Below, one piece after another: positions 25,732 through 35,466 of a stretch of DNA of 64,000 nucleotides. How positions within the stretch are numbered: position 1 is the stretch's first letter; each line of letters starts with the position of its first letter. Origin of the DNA: Planococcus shenhongbingii (GTDB lineage Bacteria; Bacillota; Bacilli; Bacillales_A; Planococcaceae); contig NZ_CP129235.1 of assembly GCF_030413635.1 (NCBI RefSeq), positions 2,418,001-2,482,000 on the forward strand, given 5' to 3'. The notes under the pieces are model-generated. The model did not search any database. It was given only the letters and a program-made list of their open reading frames with translations, and was not told where the DNA came from. Made by a program: the position numbers and the translations under genes.

Positions 25732-27042
25732 TTATGTCCGGGCGCGAGTAATCAGCCGGAGCGGTGTTCCTTCAAAGTCAAAGCTTTCACGGATCCGATT
25801 TTGTAAAAATCGTTCATAACTAAAGTGCATAAGCTCAGGTTCATTGACAAACACCACAAAAGTTGGGGGCTGTATAGCCACTTGCGTTGCGTAGTAAACA
25901 CGCAGTCTGCGGCCTTTATCCGTTGGAGCAGGATTCATCGCCACTGCATCTTCAATAACCTCGTTCAAAATACTCGATTGGATCCGTCTCGAATGGTTGT
26001 CATTTACCCGGTTGACGATTTCCAGAATATTATGGACGCGTTTTCCGCTTATTGCCGACACAAACATGATTGGTGCATAGTCCAAGAATAAGAAATGCTC
26101 ACGGATTTTTCTCGTCATGACGTTCATGGTTTTTTCGTCTTTTTCAACTGCATCCCATTTATTCACAACAATGATGACACCTTTTCCTGCTTCATGTGCA
26201 TATCCAGCGATTTTCTTGTCTTGTTCTTGAATGCCTTCTTCAGCATTCAAAACAACCAAAACAACGTCTGAGCGTTCAATTGCCCGAAGTGCACGAAGCA
26301 CGCTGTATTTTTCAGTGGTCTCATAGACTTTCCCTTTTTTGCGCATTCCTGCTGTATCGATAATGACATAAGGCTGTCCGTCGTACTCATACTCCGTATC
26401 GATTGCGTCTCGGGTTGTTCCAGCAAGATCGCTGACGATTACGCGTTCTTCCCCTAAAAACGAATTGACAAGAGATGATTTACCGACATTCGGGCGGCCA
26501 ATCAATGAGAATTTAATGACGTCATCTGGATATTCTTCCCCATCTTCTTGCGGGAAATTCTTTGCAACTTCATCAAGAAGATCTCCTAAACCCAGTCCGT
26601 GGGAACCAGAAATCGGGAAAGGCTCTCCCATTCCTAATGTGTAAAAATCATAAATCATATGGCGCATATCAGGATTATCGATTTTATTGACTGCTAAAAT
26701 GACCGGCTTTTTAGTCCGGTATAAAATTTTAGCTACTTGTTCGTCTTGAGCTGTGACTCCGTCACGCCCGTTAACGAGAAAGATAATGACATCCGCTTCG
26801 TCCATTGCGATTTCCGCTTGCTGGCGGATTTGTTCTAGAAACGGCTCGTCTCTTAAATCGATGCCGCCTGTATCGATGATATTGAATTCATGCGTCAGCC
26901 AATCTGCCGAACTATAGATGCGGTCACGTGTAACTCCTGGAATATCTTCCACGATGGATACACGCTCTCCGACCACGCGATTAAAAATCGTGGACTTCCC
27001 AACATTCGGCCGGCCAACAATTGCTACTACCGGTTTTGACAT
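25732..27042 (-). CDS. der: Ribosome-associated GTPase Der (EngA)
   Basis: Essential 50S assembly GTPase with two G domains in tandem: [22 protein letters not shown] in the first (about 9-122), [27 protein letters not shown] in the second (about 180-300), then the KH-like C-terminal domain. The 436 residues match the family. An A+T-rich upstream region has TATAAT (27075-27080, minus strand) close behind the fni terminator. Confidence 0.97.
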   Translation of the reverse strand: MSKPVVAIVGRPNVGKSTIFNRVVGERVSIVEDIPGVTRDRIYSSADWLTHEFNIIDTGGIDLRDEPFLEQIRQQAEIAMDEADVIIFLVNGRDGVTAQDEQVAKILYRTKKPVILAVNKIDNPDMRHMIYDFYTLGMGEPFPISGSHGLGLGDLLDEVAKNFPQEDGEEYPDDVIKFSLIGRPNVGKSSLVNSFLGEERVIVSDLAGTTRDAIDTEYEYDGQPYVIIDTAGMRKKGKVYETTEKYSVLRALRAIERSDVVLVVLNAEEGIQEQDKKIAGYAHEAGKGVIIVVNKWDAVEKDEKTMNVMTRKIREHFLFLDYAPIMFVSAISGKRVHNILEIVNRVNDNHSRRIQSSILNEVIEDAVAMNPAPTDKGRRLRVYYATQVAIQPPTFVVFVNEPELMHFSYERFLQNRIRESFDFEGTPLRLITRART

Positions 27043-27088
27043 AATTACTTCATCCTTCCACTTCTAATATACTTATTATACACGAAAA

Positions 27089-27122
27089 AGGTGATGGCAT
27101 CTTGTAAATGTCCATCACCTTA
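27089..27122 (-). terminator. Terminator behind fni
   Basis: AAGGTGATGG, 14-nt loop, CCATCACCTT, then TTTTT on the minus strand. Also has T-run potential on the plus strand. Confidence 0.75.
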
Positions 27123-27135
27123 AAAGGTGTAATAT

Positions 27136-28191
27136 TCAGTTTTTCTTTCGATTGGCAAAAGCCGCCGGGTCATAACCCCTAAGCAATAGATAATGATAAA
27201 GCTCTCCTGAAATAATGAGCGGACAATCTTCTAGATCGGCGATATCTTTGGCGCCCAACGCCGTCATCATCATCCCTAAATCCTCTTTCAGAGTTTCAAT
27301 ATCTGTTATCAACTGCTTTTCACCGTGCTCGATTGCGGTTTTTAAAAAGGAGCCAGCCAACCCCGCCGCATTTGCTCCAAGCGCGAAAGCCTTTATCATG
27401 TCCAAGGCATTTTGAATGCCGCCTGACGCCAGCACGGTTTGAGGAAAGGCTTTTTTCACTTCGATTATCGCTGCTGCTGTTGGAACTCCCCATTCTTGAA
27501 AATAAGACAGCTTGCGCGCCCGCCGCTCATTTTCAATGGCTGCAAAGTTCGTGCCGCCATAACCGCTGACATCGATGGCAGCGATTTTAGTTGAAGCCAG
27601 TTTCTCCGCTGCTTCACGGGAAATTCCGAAGCCCGTTTCCTTAACGATCACAGGAACCTTCACCTTTTCCGCTATTTCTTCAATCCGTTCCAAAGCGCCT
27701 TTGAAATCGCGGTCACCTTCAGGCATCGTCAGTTCCTGAATGACATTCAAATGTATTTGAAGAGCATTGGCTTCGATCATTTCGATCGCTTCTTCAGCTT
27801 GTTTTAAACTTGCTTCACTGCCTAGATTGCCGATAATGAAACCTTCCGGATTCACTTTGCGGACGATTTGATAAGATGCCCTTTCTTCAGGGTCTCTTAA
27901 CGCTGCCATCTGAGAACCGACTGCCATCGCAATTCCGGTCTCTTTTGCTGCATATGCCAGGAGCGCATTCAGCTTTTCAGTCTGCCTGCCGCCTCCGCCT
28001 GTCATGGCATTAATAAAAACAGGTGATTTCAATTTCAAATCACCTGTCTCGGTATGAATGCGAATATCTTCTACACCAAGGTTCGGCAATGCTTGATGGA
28101 CGAAACGAATATCGTCAAAAAACGTGCCGGCGCTTTGGCCTGTTGATAAGGCAAATTGAATATGGTCCATCTTCCGATCAGCTCTTGACAT
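27136..28191 (-). CDS. fni: Isopentenyl-diphosphate delta-isomerase, type II
   Basis: FMN- and NADPH-dependent isomerase of IPP and DMAPP. The 351-residue TIM barrel has RADRKMDHIQFALSTG, PVFINAMTGGGG, GSQMAALRDPEE, the LNVIQELTMPEGDRDF metal and substrate region, VKETGFGIS and DVSGYGGTNFAAIEN. It provides isoprenoid units for HepS/HepT and undecaprenyl. It starts 1 nt after the rpsA stop, as in B. subtilis (ypgA). Confidence 0.95.
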   Translation of the reverse strand: MSRADRKMDHIQFALSTGQSAGTFFDDIRFVHQALPNLGVEDIRIHTETGDLKLKSPVFINAMTGGGGRQTEKLNALLAYAAKETGIAMAVGSQMAALRDPEERASYQIVRKVNPEGFIIGNLGSEASLKQAEEAIEMIEANALQIHLNVIQELTMPEGDRDFKGALERIEEIAEKVKVPVIVKETGFGISREAAEKLASTKIAAIDVSGYGGTNFAAIENERRARKLSYFQEWGVPTAAAIIEVKKAFPQTVLASGGIQNALDMIKAFALGANAAGLAGSFLKTAIEHGEKQLITDIETLKEDLGMMMTALGAKDIADLEDCPLIISGELYHYLLLRGYDPAAFANRKKN

Positions 28192-28192
28192 C

Positions 28193-29338
28193 TTATTCGG
28201 ATTTAAATCCTTTTAATTTATCGCCAATCACATCACTGATTGAAAAACCACTGGATTCTTCCGGCATTTCATAATTGGAATAATCATGTTCTTTCTCTTT
28301 TTCCTGAAGTTCTTTAATGCTGAGTGACAGGCGTTTATCAGCTTTATTTACTTCCAGTACTTTTACTTGGACTTCCTGGCCTTCAGATAGAACTTCATTC
28401 GGGGTCGCGATATGCTTGTGGGCGATTTGTGAAATATGAACAAGGCCTTCAACTCCAGGCAATACTTCTACAAATGCACCGTAGCTTACGATCCGTTTAA
28501 CTTTTCCAGTGTGGACAGAACCTTTTGGCGCTTTTTCTTCAATGGCATCCCAAGGTCCAGGAAGTGTGTCCTTGATCGACAAGGAAATCCGTTCGGAATC
28601 CCGGTCTACTGAAAGAACTTTTACCGTTACTTCCTGTCCTTCGGTTACGACATCGGATACTTTCTCTACATGCTCATGTGATAATTGGGAAATGTGAACA
28701 AGTCCATCCACTCCGCCGATATCCACAAAAGCACCAAAAGAAGCAATGCGCTGCACTTTCCCTTTAAGCACATCCCCTTGGTGAATATGTTCCATCACTT
28801 CTACTTTTTGCGATTCCTTTTCCATTTCTACAACTGCCCGATGCGAAAGAATTAACCGATTGTTTTCTTTTTCCATCTCGACAATTTTAAAAGTCATGAC
28901 TTTTCCTTTGTAGTCTTCGAAGGATTCAACGAAATAATCTTCTACTAATGAAGCCGGTACGAACCCGCGAACTCCAAGATCGACCACAAGTCCGCCTTTC
29001 ACGACATCTTTCACTTCAGATTCGATAATCTCGCCCGACTCAAACTTTTTCTCCAACTCGTCCCATGCCTGTTCGGCATCAACTTTCCTTTTGGATAATA
29101 CAAAGTTTTCGTCTTCTACTTTAGTTATGATTAAATCTAGCTCATCACCGACCTGAACTGAATCTGATGCTTTCTCGATATGAAGGCTTGACAGCTCACT
29201 GATTGGAATAACCCCATCAAAAGGTGCCCCTTCAATCGTTACGGTTACTGCTTTTTCTTCTATATTAGTAACAATACCTTTTACGCGATCTCCTGTTTGG
29301 AAGTCACGGTTTTCCATCATGTTCATTTCCTCAGACAT
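28193..29338 (-). CDS. rpsA: S1 RNA-binding domain protein (30S S1-like, YpfD)
   Basis: Four consecutive S1/OB-fold repeats (about residues 15-85, 100-170, 185-255, 270-340; for example [60 protein letters not shown]) in 381 residues, as in the Bacillus protein YpfD. Gram-positive versions are shorter than E. coli S1 and their ribosome role is uncertain. GGAGGG ribosome site. Precedes fni with 1-nt spacing. Confidence 0.94.
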   Translation of the reverse strand: MSEEMNMMENRDFQTGDRVKGIVTNIEEKAVTVTIEGAPFDGVIPISELSSLHIEKASDSVQVGDELDLIITKVEDENFVLSKRKVDAEQAWDELEKKFESGEIIESEVKDVVKGGLVVDLGVRGFVPASLVEDYFVESFEDYKGKVMTFKIVEMEKENNRLILSHRAVVEMEKESQKVEVMEHIHQGDVLKGKVQRIASFGAFVDIGGVDGLVHISQLSHEHVEKVSDVVTEGQEVTVKVLSVDRDSERISLSIKDTLPGPWDAIEEKAPKGSVHTGKVKRIVSYGAFVEVLPGVEGLVHISQIAHKHIATPNEVLSEGQEVQVKVLEVNKADKRLSLSIKELQEKEKEHDYSNYEMPEESSGFSISDVIGDKLKGFKSE

Positions 29339-29406
29339 AAGTAGCCCTCCTTCACAAACTATCCACTTTCTATTTTATTCGAATTCTCTAATAAAAACAA
29401 AAATTA

Positions 29407-29997
29407 TCACTTATTTTTGCTATATTCATCCAGAATATCTTGAATGCGGCTCATGATCATTTCGGTCACTTCTTCAGCAGATGCTTTTCTTTCCCGGAAA
29501 GGCGCCATTCGTATGGGCTCACCGTATACCACTTTAACTTTACGGAATGTTTTATAAGGTCCAATAATGGCACAAGGAACTACATCGGCATTGCCGCGAA
29601 GGGCGAAAAATCCGGCTCCGCTCAATCCTTTTTTTAAAACGCCGTCCGTTGATCTTGTCCCTTCAGGGAACAAGCCGACGACTTCTCCGCTTTTCAGCAC
29701 TTTTAATGCTGTTCTAAGCGCTTCCCGGTCGCTCATTCCCCGTTTTACAGGAAATGCGTTAACTTTTGGCAAAATCGGTCCTAGAATCGGCAGCTTGAAC
29801 AGTTCTTCCTTTGCCATAAAATGCACCGTCCTTGGAGCAGTCATTCCTACAACAGGGGGATCAAGCGCATGAATATGGTTTGAGCAGAGCAGGACGCCTC
29901 CTTCTTTCGGGAAATTCTCAATGCCGATCACTTCGAAACGGTAAAGAGGCGTTAATGTCGTTTTTACAAGGGATTTTCCAATTGCATACAAATTCAC
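29407..29997 (-). CDS. plsC: 1-acyl-sn-glycerol-3-phosphate acyltransferase
   Basis: Makes phosphatidic acid at the membrane. Residues 40-45 give the catalytic HX4D block (CSNHIHALDPPVVG), followed by FPEGTRSTDG, the glycerophosphate-binding motif, and FALRGNADVVPCAIIGPYKTF. Length 196, normal for the small bacterial type. 1 nt from the cmk stop, a conserved pairing. Confidence 0.92.
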   Translation of the reverse strand: MNLYAIGKSLVKTTLTPLYRFEVIGIENFPKEGGVLLCSNHIHALDPPVVGMTAPRTVHFMAKEELFKLPILGPILPKVNAFPVKRGMSDREALRTALKVLKSGEVVGLFPEGTRSTDGVLKKGLSGAGFFALRGNADVVPCAIIGPYKTFRKVKVVYGEPIRMAPFRERKASAEEVTEMIMSRIQDILDEYSKNK

Positions 29998-29998
29998 C

Positions 29999-30673
29999 TT
30001 AACTCAACCTTTCTTCTGCCAGTCGCAATATTTCTGCTGCAGCTTCTCGAATCGTTAAAAAAGTCGTATCGAGAAAAATCGCATCTTCCGCTTGTCGGAG
30101 CGGAGAGACTTCCCGCTCACTGTCCATTTTATCCCGCTTCGCAATTTCCGCCTGCAATTCATCAATTGGCGTATGGATACTGCGCTTTTTATTTTCTTCA
30201 AACCGGCGGCGTGCCCGTTCTTCGACAGTCGCAGACATAAACACTTTCAATTTCGCAGCCGGCAGGACATCGGTTCCGATGTCACGGCCATCCATGACCA
30301 CACCCCGTTCTTCAGCAAGCTGCTGCTGCAGTTTAACCATCTGTGTGCGCACGGATTCATGAGCCGCCATTTCAGAAACCGCTTTTGTCACATGCTGCGA
30401 GCGGATATCTTCCGTCACATCTTTATTATCAAGAAAAACAAGCTGTCCGTTTTCGGAAGGCTGCAAATCTATTTCTGTATCGGCCAGCAGTTTTCCTGCC
30501 TCTTCATTGCTGGACAGATCAATGCCTTCGTTTAATGCTTTAAGAGTGATGGCACGGTACATGGCACCCGTGTCGATATAAATATATCCTAATTGTTCTG
30601 CAACAATTTTTGCTATTGTGCTTTTCCCGGCAGCTGCAGGGCCATCAAGAGCAATCTGTATTGATTTCGTCAA
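29999..30673 (-). CDS. cmk: Cytidylate kinase
   Basis: Phosphorylates CMP and dCMP. The P-loop ALDGPAAAGKSTIAK, YIDTGAMYRAITLKAL, VMDGRDIGTDVLP and the lid region FMSATVEERARRRFEE are intact. I use the TTG at 30671-30673, which has GAGGTG 6 nt before and yields exactly 224 residues, the B. subtilis length; the open frame runs to 30703. A structured repeat (30715-30835) lies directly upstream. Confidence 0.95.
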   Translation of the reverse strand: MTKSIQIALDGPAAAGKSTIAKIVAEQLGYIYIDTGAMYRAITLKALNEGIDLSSNEEAGKLLADTEIDLQPSENGQLVFLDNKDVTEDIRSQHVTKAVSEMAAHESVRTQMVKLQQQLAEERGVVMDGRDIGTDVLPAAKLKVFMSATVEERARRRFEENKKRSIHTPIDELQAEIAKRDKMDSEREVSPLRQAEDAIFLDTTFLTIREAAAEILRLAEERLS

Positions 30674-30714
30674 AAAAGTCACCTCATCATATGTATTCAA
30701 CATATTTTAACATA

Positions 30715-30835
30715 GAAAAGCGGAAGCGCCTATGTAGCTCCGACAGGCGTAAGACGATTTGGCGGAGCGGCAGGTTTTCAGCCGCATAGCCGAAGCGGCT
30801 TACGACCCGATGGACTAGGCGGCAGAGCTGGACAA
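30715..30835. repeat. Fifth copy (E) of the about 120-nt structured repeat
   Basis: Begins GAAAAGCGGAAGCGCCT and ends GAGCTGGACAAC like copies A-D near 7.1-7.6 kb. Inner pairs CGTAAG/CTTACG and GCGGC/GCCGC are kept; the outer stem (GCGCCT with AGGCGG) has one mismatch and the second helix is worn. It lies between cmk and prsW, 42 nt upstream of the cmk start. Confidence 0.8.
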
Positions 30836-30946
30836 CACAAGAAATGCGGCAATAGCCGTTCAGATCCATCAAGATTCCTTTGAAATTTGGCCACCAAAAA
30901 AAGCCTTGGGCTACAAGACTTTTTACATTCAAGAGAGAATGCTGTG

Positions 30947-31627
30947 TTATGGATGTAAGGAAGTATTGTCATGATAATGCGTCAAAGACAATTGGTGCGC
31001 TTGCTTTACCTTCCTTAAACTAAACCACCATAGAAACAGCATAAAGGGAATCACACTGTAGGACCATTTCGTATTTGTGTATAAAATCGAATTATAGGCC
31101 AGGTGGAGAACCAAAGAGCTGATCAAGGCCATCGCCAAGAGTTTAGGACCATGCGGACCTTTGGTGAACTTCGCTTTGCCTAAATAATATCCCATAACCA
31201 CTCCAAATAACGCGTGGCTCGAGACTGGCAGAAAAGCTCTGATAAATGCAGTCTCCAAACCGAACTCAAGCAGATATAAGATATTTTCTACTGTCGCAAA
31301 CCCTAATGACACACTTGCTCCGTAAAGAATGCCATCATATGGATCTTCAAAATCAATATGCCGGTATACGGCAATAATTAAAACAAGCCATTTGAAAAAT
31401 TCTTCAACTATACTCGGAAACAGCACATTCTGGCTGAAAGCATGGTTAAAGACTCCTTCAAATTCAAAAACATACTGAATAAACAAAATCGGGAAAGTCA
31501 GCACTGCCCCGTAAACGAAACATTGAAACAAAAGTTTTGAAGGTTCGTTAGCAAATTGGTCACGCAAATAAAAGTAACTGAACAACGCCAGACTTGGAGC
31601 AATCGCAACTGTCAGTAAAATTATCAT
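30947..31627 (-). CDS. prsW: PrsW-family intramembrane protease
   Basis: Polytopic membrane protease (226 residues) that in B. subtilis makes the first cut in the anti-sigma factor RsiW. The family motifs are visible: SIVEEFFKWLVL (EExxK), FATVENILYLLEFG and SSHALFGVVMGYYLG, each in a hydrophobic segment. About seven to eight helices. The gene order near ypdA agrees with B. subtilis (ypdC). The target here is unknown; the only anti-sigma factor in the window, RsiX, is not a known PrsW substrate. Confidence 0.9.
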   Translation of the reverse strand: MIILLTVAIAPSLALFSYFYLRDQFANEPSKLLFQCFVYGAVLTFPILFIQYVFEFEGVFNHAFSQNVLFPSIVEEFFKWLVLIIAVYRHIDFEDPYDGILYGASVSLGFATVENILYLLEFGLETAFIRAFLPVSSHALFGVVMGYYLGKAKFTKGPHGPKLLAMALISSLVLHLAYNSILYTNTKWSYSVIPFMLFLWWFSLRKVKQAHQLSLTHYHDNTSLHP

Positions 31628-31709
31628 ATGCCTGCTCCTTTGCTTAAAGTCCCTTAATTATAACATGGCATAATGGTAAATATTATCAATTTTTCAATTT
31701 CATAAATGC

Positions 31710-32678
31710 TTATTTATTGAAAGTGTTAATGTCCACTTTTTTGGCAGCAGCTAATATGATTGCCAGCTTGATCCGCGCTTTTTTACTGTCGTAATCGCTG
31801 CCCAGCAAAACGCCTTTCAACATCAGATCATGGGCACTGCCGGGATAACTGTAGCTTGGATATGCTTTGCCTTCTTCTGCACTGGTCGTCAAGACGATCG
31901 TGATGCCTTTTTGAATGGCCCGCTCAATCGCTTCGACCATATGAGGCGACACTTGTCCTCTGCCCGCAGCTTCCAGAACGATTCCTGCTACGTCAGTGTG
32001 CGCCAGCAAATCAATCATATGGCCATCTTGTCCGGAATAACATTTGATAATTTCCACTCTCGGCAAATTGCCTTTCACTTCGTGAACTTCATGGAATATC
32101 GGTTTTTGGTAAATGCTCACCACATCATTATCAATGATCCCTAAATAACCGTGGCCAAAAGAGTCAAACCCTTGCAGATTGCTGCTATGCACTTTCTTCA
32201 CATATTTCGCTGTATAAATCCGTTCATTGAATACCACTACTGTGCCGACGCCTCTCAAATCATTATCAACCGACACATAAATGGAGTTCCGCAAATTTGA
32301 ATAAACATCTGTTCCTACATCATCAGGTGAACGCTGTGAGCCCGTAACGACAATTGTGCGGTGGTCATCGATTGTTAAATCTAAAAAATAAGCGGTTTCT
32401 TCCAATGTATCCGTCCCATGTGTTACTACAATCCCATCCACTGTTTCATCTTCCATTTCCGCTTTGATGGCTTCCCGCAGCTTCAGCATCTTGTCGAAGC
32501 CGATATGCATGCTTGGCAACTGAAAAATATCGATGACTTTTACTTCTATTTCTTCAGGCAATTGGCAGAGCGCCGCCAGGTCTCTTCCTGAAATGGCGCC
32601 TGATTTCAGCAGTCCTTTCGAAACTTCCTTGCTCGCTATGGTTCCGCCGGTGGTAATCAAAGAAACTTTTTTATTCAT
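31710..32678 (-). CDS. ansA: L-asparaginase, type I (cytoplasmic)
   Basis: Hydrolyses asparagine. MNKKVSLITTGGTIAS holds the first catalytic threonine (TGGTIA), DGIVVTHGTDTLEETAYFL the second (THGTDT), and VTGSQRSPDD the lysine/serine support region. No signal peptide, so cytoplasmic. The ATG at 32676-32678 gives 322 residues; a GTG 4 codons upstream is possible. It stands alone here, with no ansB or ansR beside it. Confidence 0.93.
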   Translation of the reverse strand: MNKKVSLITTGGTIASKEVSKGLLKSGAISGRDLAALCQLPEEIEVKVIDIFQLPSMHIGFDKMLKLREAIKAEMEDETVDGIVVTHGTDTLEETAYFLDLTIDDHRTIVVTGSQRSPDDVGTDVYSNLRNSIYVSVDNDLRGVGTVVVFNERIYTAKYVKKVHSSNLQGFDSFGHGYLGIIDNDVVSIYQKPIFHEVHEVKGNLPRVEIIKCYSGQDGHMIDLLAHTDVAGIVLEAAGRGQVSPHMVEAIERAIQKGITIVLTTSAEEGKAYPSYSYPGSAHDLMLKGVLLGSDYDSKKARIKLAIILAAAKKVDINTFNK

Positions 32679-32755
32679 GCAATACAACACCCTTTCTCCA
32701 ACCTATTTTACACCATTGTACCGTGCTGCAAATATCTTTTTACGGGCAAGAAAAA

Positions 32756-32786
32756 CAAAAAAGCGCACTTAGCGTACGCTTTTCTT
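32756..32786 (-). terminator. Terminator overlapping the end of ypdA
   Basis: Minus strand AAAGCG ... CGCTTT (stem extended by AC/GT) then TTT. The stop codon of ypdA lies within the stem-loop. Confidence 0.65.
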
Positions 32787-33737
32787 TTCCGCAATGGCGG
32801 CAGCAATTTGTTGTCCATGAAAACGGCCGTTTTCAATAAAGATGGAGTTGGCATTATTTCCCGCAGCAATCACTCCGGCAACATACATATCCTCTGTATC
32901 GGTTTCCATCGTCACTTCGTTAAATATAGGGCAGCCTGTCAATTCGTCTATCGCAATACCAATCTTTTTCAAAAAGTTGTGGTCAGGATGATAGCCGATC
33001 ATCGCAAATACAAAATCATTTGGAATCGTTTCTTTTGTATCATTGACAGTCAGTTCTACTTCCCGCTCCGTAATTTTATCGACAATAGAGTCGAACAGCA
33101 TCGTAATTTCACCTTTTTTCACCAAGCTGTCAAACTCCGGCAAGATCCAAGGCTTGATGCTTTTCGAATAGCTTGTGCCGTGATACGAAACTGTTACACG
33201 GCTTCCGGCTTTATGCAATTCAAGCGCTGCATCTACTGCTGAGTTCTTGCCGCCGATAACCAGGACATCTTGGTCAAAATAAGGATGCCCTTCCTTGAAA
33301 TAATGCATGACTTTTGGCAAATCAGCGCCTTCTACTTCCAATTTATTCGGATTGTCGTAATAGCCGGTTGCCGCAATAACATATTTCGCATGATATGTAT
33401 TTTTGGATGTCCGGACAATAAACTTCTCTTCTTTTTCAACAGCTAAAACGGTCTCAAAAGAACGCACTTCGATTCCGCTTCTTTTCACTACTTCCCGGTA
33501 ATAGACCAGCGCCTGGTTGCGCTTAGCTTTCCGGTCTTCTGTTATAAAAGGAATATCCCCAATCGACAATTTTTCACTGGAACTGAAAAAAGTCTGATGG
33601 GTCGGATAGTTATAAATGGCATTGACGATGTTTCCTTTTTCAATGACTACCGGCTGAAGGCCTATTTGCTTGATGGCGATGGCTGCTGCCAAACCGCAAG
33701 GGCCTCCCCCGATAATCAGAGCATCTATATTTTCCAT
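32769..33737 (-). CDS. ypdA: Bacillithiol disulfide reductase (YpdA/Bdr)
   Basis: FAD/NADPH oxidoreductase that reduces oxidised bacillithiol. N-terminal FAD motif DALIIGGGPCGLAAAIAI with the family cysteine (Cys14 in GGPCG), YPTHQTFFSSSEKLSIGD, a second dinucleotide motif VLVIGGKNSAVDAALEL, and AMIGYHPD. 322 residues from the ATG at 33735-33737 (GAGAGG upstream). Fits with bshA in the same window, so the cell probably uses bacillithiol. Confidence 0.92.
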   Translation of the reverse strand: MENIDALIIGGGPCGLAAAIAIKQIGLQPVVIEKGNIVNAIYNYPTHQTFFSSSEKLSIGDIPFITEDRKAKRNQALVYYREVVKRSGIEVRSFETVLAVEKEEKFIVRTSKNTYHAKYVIAATGYYDNPNKLEVEGADLPKVMHYFKEGHPYFDQDVLVIGGKNSAVDAALELHKAGSRVTVSYHGTSYSKSIKPWILPEFDSLVKKGEITMLFDSIVDKITEREVELTVNDTKETIPNDFVFAMIGYHPDHNFLKKIGIAIDELTGCPIFNEVTMETDTEDMYVAGVIAAGNNANSIFIENGRFHGQQIAAAIAEKKSVR

Positions 33738-33936
33738 ACTTGAAACCTCTCCCACAATTAGTATCTATCCCTTAAGAATAGAAGACTTCTTTCACCGTTG
33801 GCAACTAAAAGCACTTAGCTGCTTCCTGCACTTTAAAGAGACGTGAAATACCTGTTTTTCCATTTAGAATTTCATTGGCCACAAAAATAATTTGTTGGAC
33901 TGCCAGTCAGCAGACAAAGGCCTTAACCGACGTTTT

Positions 33937-34683
33937 TTATTTTGGATGTATGTCAAAAACATGATATTCCGCTTCCGCGCCTAAACGAAGCGGCAATTTG
34001 GTGGTGCCGTATCCGTTGCTGACCAACTCCATTTTCCCACTGTTCTCAGTTAATCTTCCTTTTTCCGCAATCCCGAATTTACCCAAACGTATCTGACCGC
34101 CATGCGTATGGCCGGCAAGCAGGAAATCGGCAGGATATTTTTCTCTCACATACTTAAATACGGCAGGCGTATGAGACACAAAAATAACAGTGTCGTCTGC
34201 TGCTATATCAGAAAAAGCAGTAATGATTGAATTTTTTCCATAGCTGAAATAATCAATGCCAACCAATTTCAAGTGCGGCTGCCCTAGAAGATTGACTCCT
34301 TCGTTTTCTAAAATTTCGACATTATACTCCTCAAACAGCTTGCGCAATGCCGCCTCGCCAGCGCTTCGATCGTGATTTCCCCAAACAAAGTAAAGCGGGC
34401 CGAGTTTGCTGAGCATTTTCAGATTTTCTTCAACACGGCTTAATGGCACACCTTTTTCCGTTAAATCGCCTCCTATGATGACAACATCTGCAGGATCTTC
34501 CAACAAACTTGAATTTAACTTTCTTCTGTGAATATCTGAAATAAACATTAACTTAAATGGTTCAAACCGATGTGCGGCATGCAATTGAATGCGTTGGCTC
34601 TTCAAGTTTTGCTGAAAAGCGTTGCGCAACATAAAAAGAAGCAGCGCCAGAATTGCCAGACTGCCTTTATAAATCCACTTCAT
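33937..34683 (-). CDS. ypbG: Membrane-anchored metallophosphoesterase (YpbG-like)
   Basis: Calcineurin-like phosphoesterase of 248 residues with an N-terminal transmembrane anchor (residues 5-22). Metal-site motifs appear in order: FISDIHRR, GGDLTEKG, VWGNHDRS, SHTP, LAGHTHGGQ. Such proteins act on phospholipid headgroups or nucleotides; the substrate is not evident. Gene order matches B. subtilis ypbG. A 181-nt gap to ypdA contains nothing I recognise (gudB lies there in B. subtilis). Confidence 0.85.
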   Translation of the reverse strand: MKWIYKGSLAILALLLFMLRNAFQQNLKSQRIQLHAAHRFEPFKLMFISDIHRRKLNSSLLEDPADVVIIGGDLTEKGVPLSRVEENLKMLSKLGPLYFVWGNHDRSAGEAALRKLFEEYNVEILENEGVNLLGQPHLKLVGIDYFSYGKNSIITAFSDIAADDTVIFVSHTPAVFKYVREKYPADFLLAGHTHGGQIRLGKFGIAEKGRLTENSGKMELVSNGYGTTKLPLRLGAEAEYHVFDIHPK

Positions 34684-34705
34684 ATTAAATAATTCCTCTC
34701 AATCA

Positions 34706-34748
34706 AAATAAAGAGACAAAAGCAAAGAGCTGCTTGTGTCTCTTTAAA
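34706..34748. terminator. Terminator behind the CBS-domain gene
   Basis: AAAGAGACA ... TGTCTCTTT with an inner AGCA/TGCT pair; T-rich on both sides. Confidence 0.7.
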
Positions 34749-34761
34749 AGTAATTTCACTT

Positions 34762-35391
34762 TCAGTCTTCTGAGATATCCAAAACCCGGAATCCCGATTT
34801 ATCCAACTCTTTCAAAAAGCGGTCGATATTGTCTTTTTTCTTGATTTTTAAAACGATGCGCCGTACCACTTTATCCGTTTCATCAAACGTCACAAGCGAG
34901 ACCACAGATTCTTTATATTTCTCTATTATATCACCAAGCCGTCCAATGCGCCCCTCTGACTCAACCGAAGTAAAGGTGATGCGCACTCCTTCTTGCTGCA
35001 TGCCAAAAGCGCTCTGCAATTGATTCATCACATCAAAACGTGTCACTATCCCGAGAAATTCGTTATCGTGCACAACTGCAATAATGGGGAAATCATTCAG
35101 CTCAACAATTGCTTTTTCAAAGACATCCTCAATTTTCAGGAAAACATCCTGATTCACAACAACGTCGCTGACTTTGGCCGTGCTGATGAATTCATCCTTG
35201 GTCTTGCCTGAATAGAAAAATGCCCGGCAAGCGTGAAACCAAGTGAATATCCCTTTATATTGCGTGCCTTCTATAACAGGCAAAGCATCTATTGAATGGC
35301 GTTTCAGCAAGTCAAGGCCCGTCTGGATTGAATCATCCATTTTAACTATAATGCATTTTTCTCTTTTTACCATTACGCTTTTCACAAACAT
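34762..35391 (-). CDS. CBS-pair / ACT-like domain protein
   Basis: A 209-residue soluble protein: two CBS motifs (about residues 5-60 and 73-128, VSDVVVNQDVFLKIEDVFEK and IIAVVHDNEFLGIVTRFDVM) followed by an ACT-like segment (about 140-209, RITFTSVESEGRIGRLGDII). CBS pairs bind adenine nucleotides or cyclic dinucleotides; this arrangement suggests a small-molecule sensor. ATG at 35389-35391 has GAGGTG 6 nt before. I do not recognise a named orthologue. No B. subtilis gene is expected at this place. Confidence 0.75.
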   Translation of the reverse strand: MFVKSVMVKREKCIIVKMDDSIQTGLDLLKRHSIDALPVIEGTQYKGIFTWFHACRAFFYSGKTKDEFISTAKVSDVVVNQDVFLKIEDVFEKAIVELNDFPIIAVVHDNEFLGIVTRFDVMNQLQSAFGMQQEGVRITFTSVESEGRIGRLGDIIEKYKESVVSLVTFDETDKVVRRIVLKIKKKDNIDRFLKELDKSGFRVLDISED

Positions 35392-35466
35392 CCAGTTCAC
35401 CTCTACTTTTCCTCAGCTTTGTTGGCTTTGTTGTTTTGTTGCAGCAATACGTTTATTATTCCCTCT

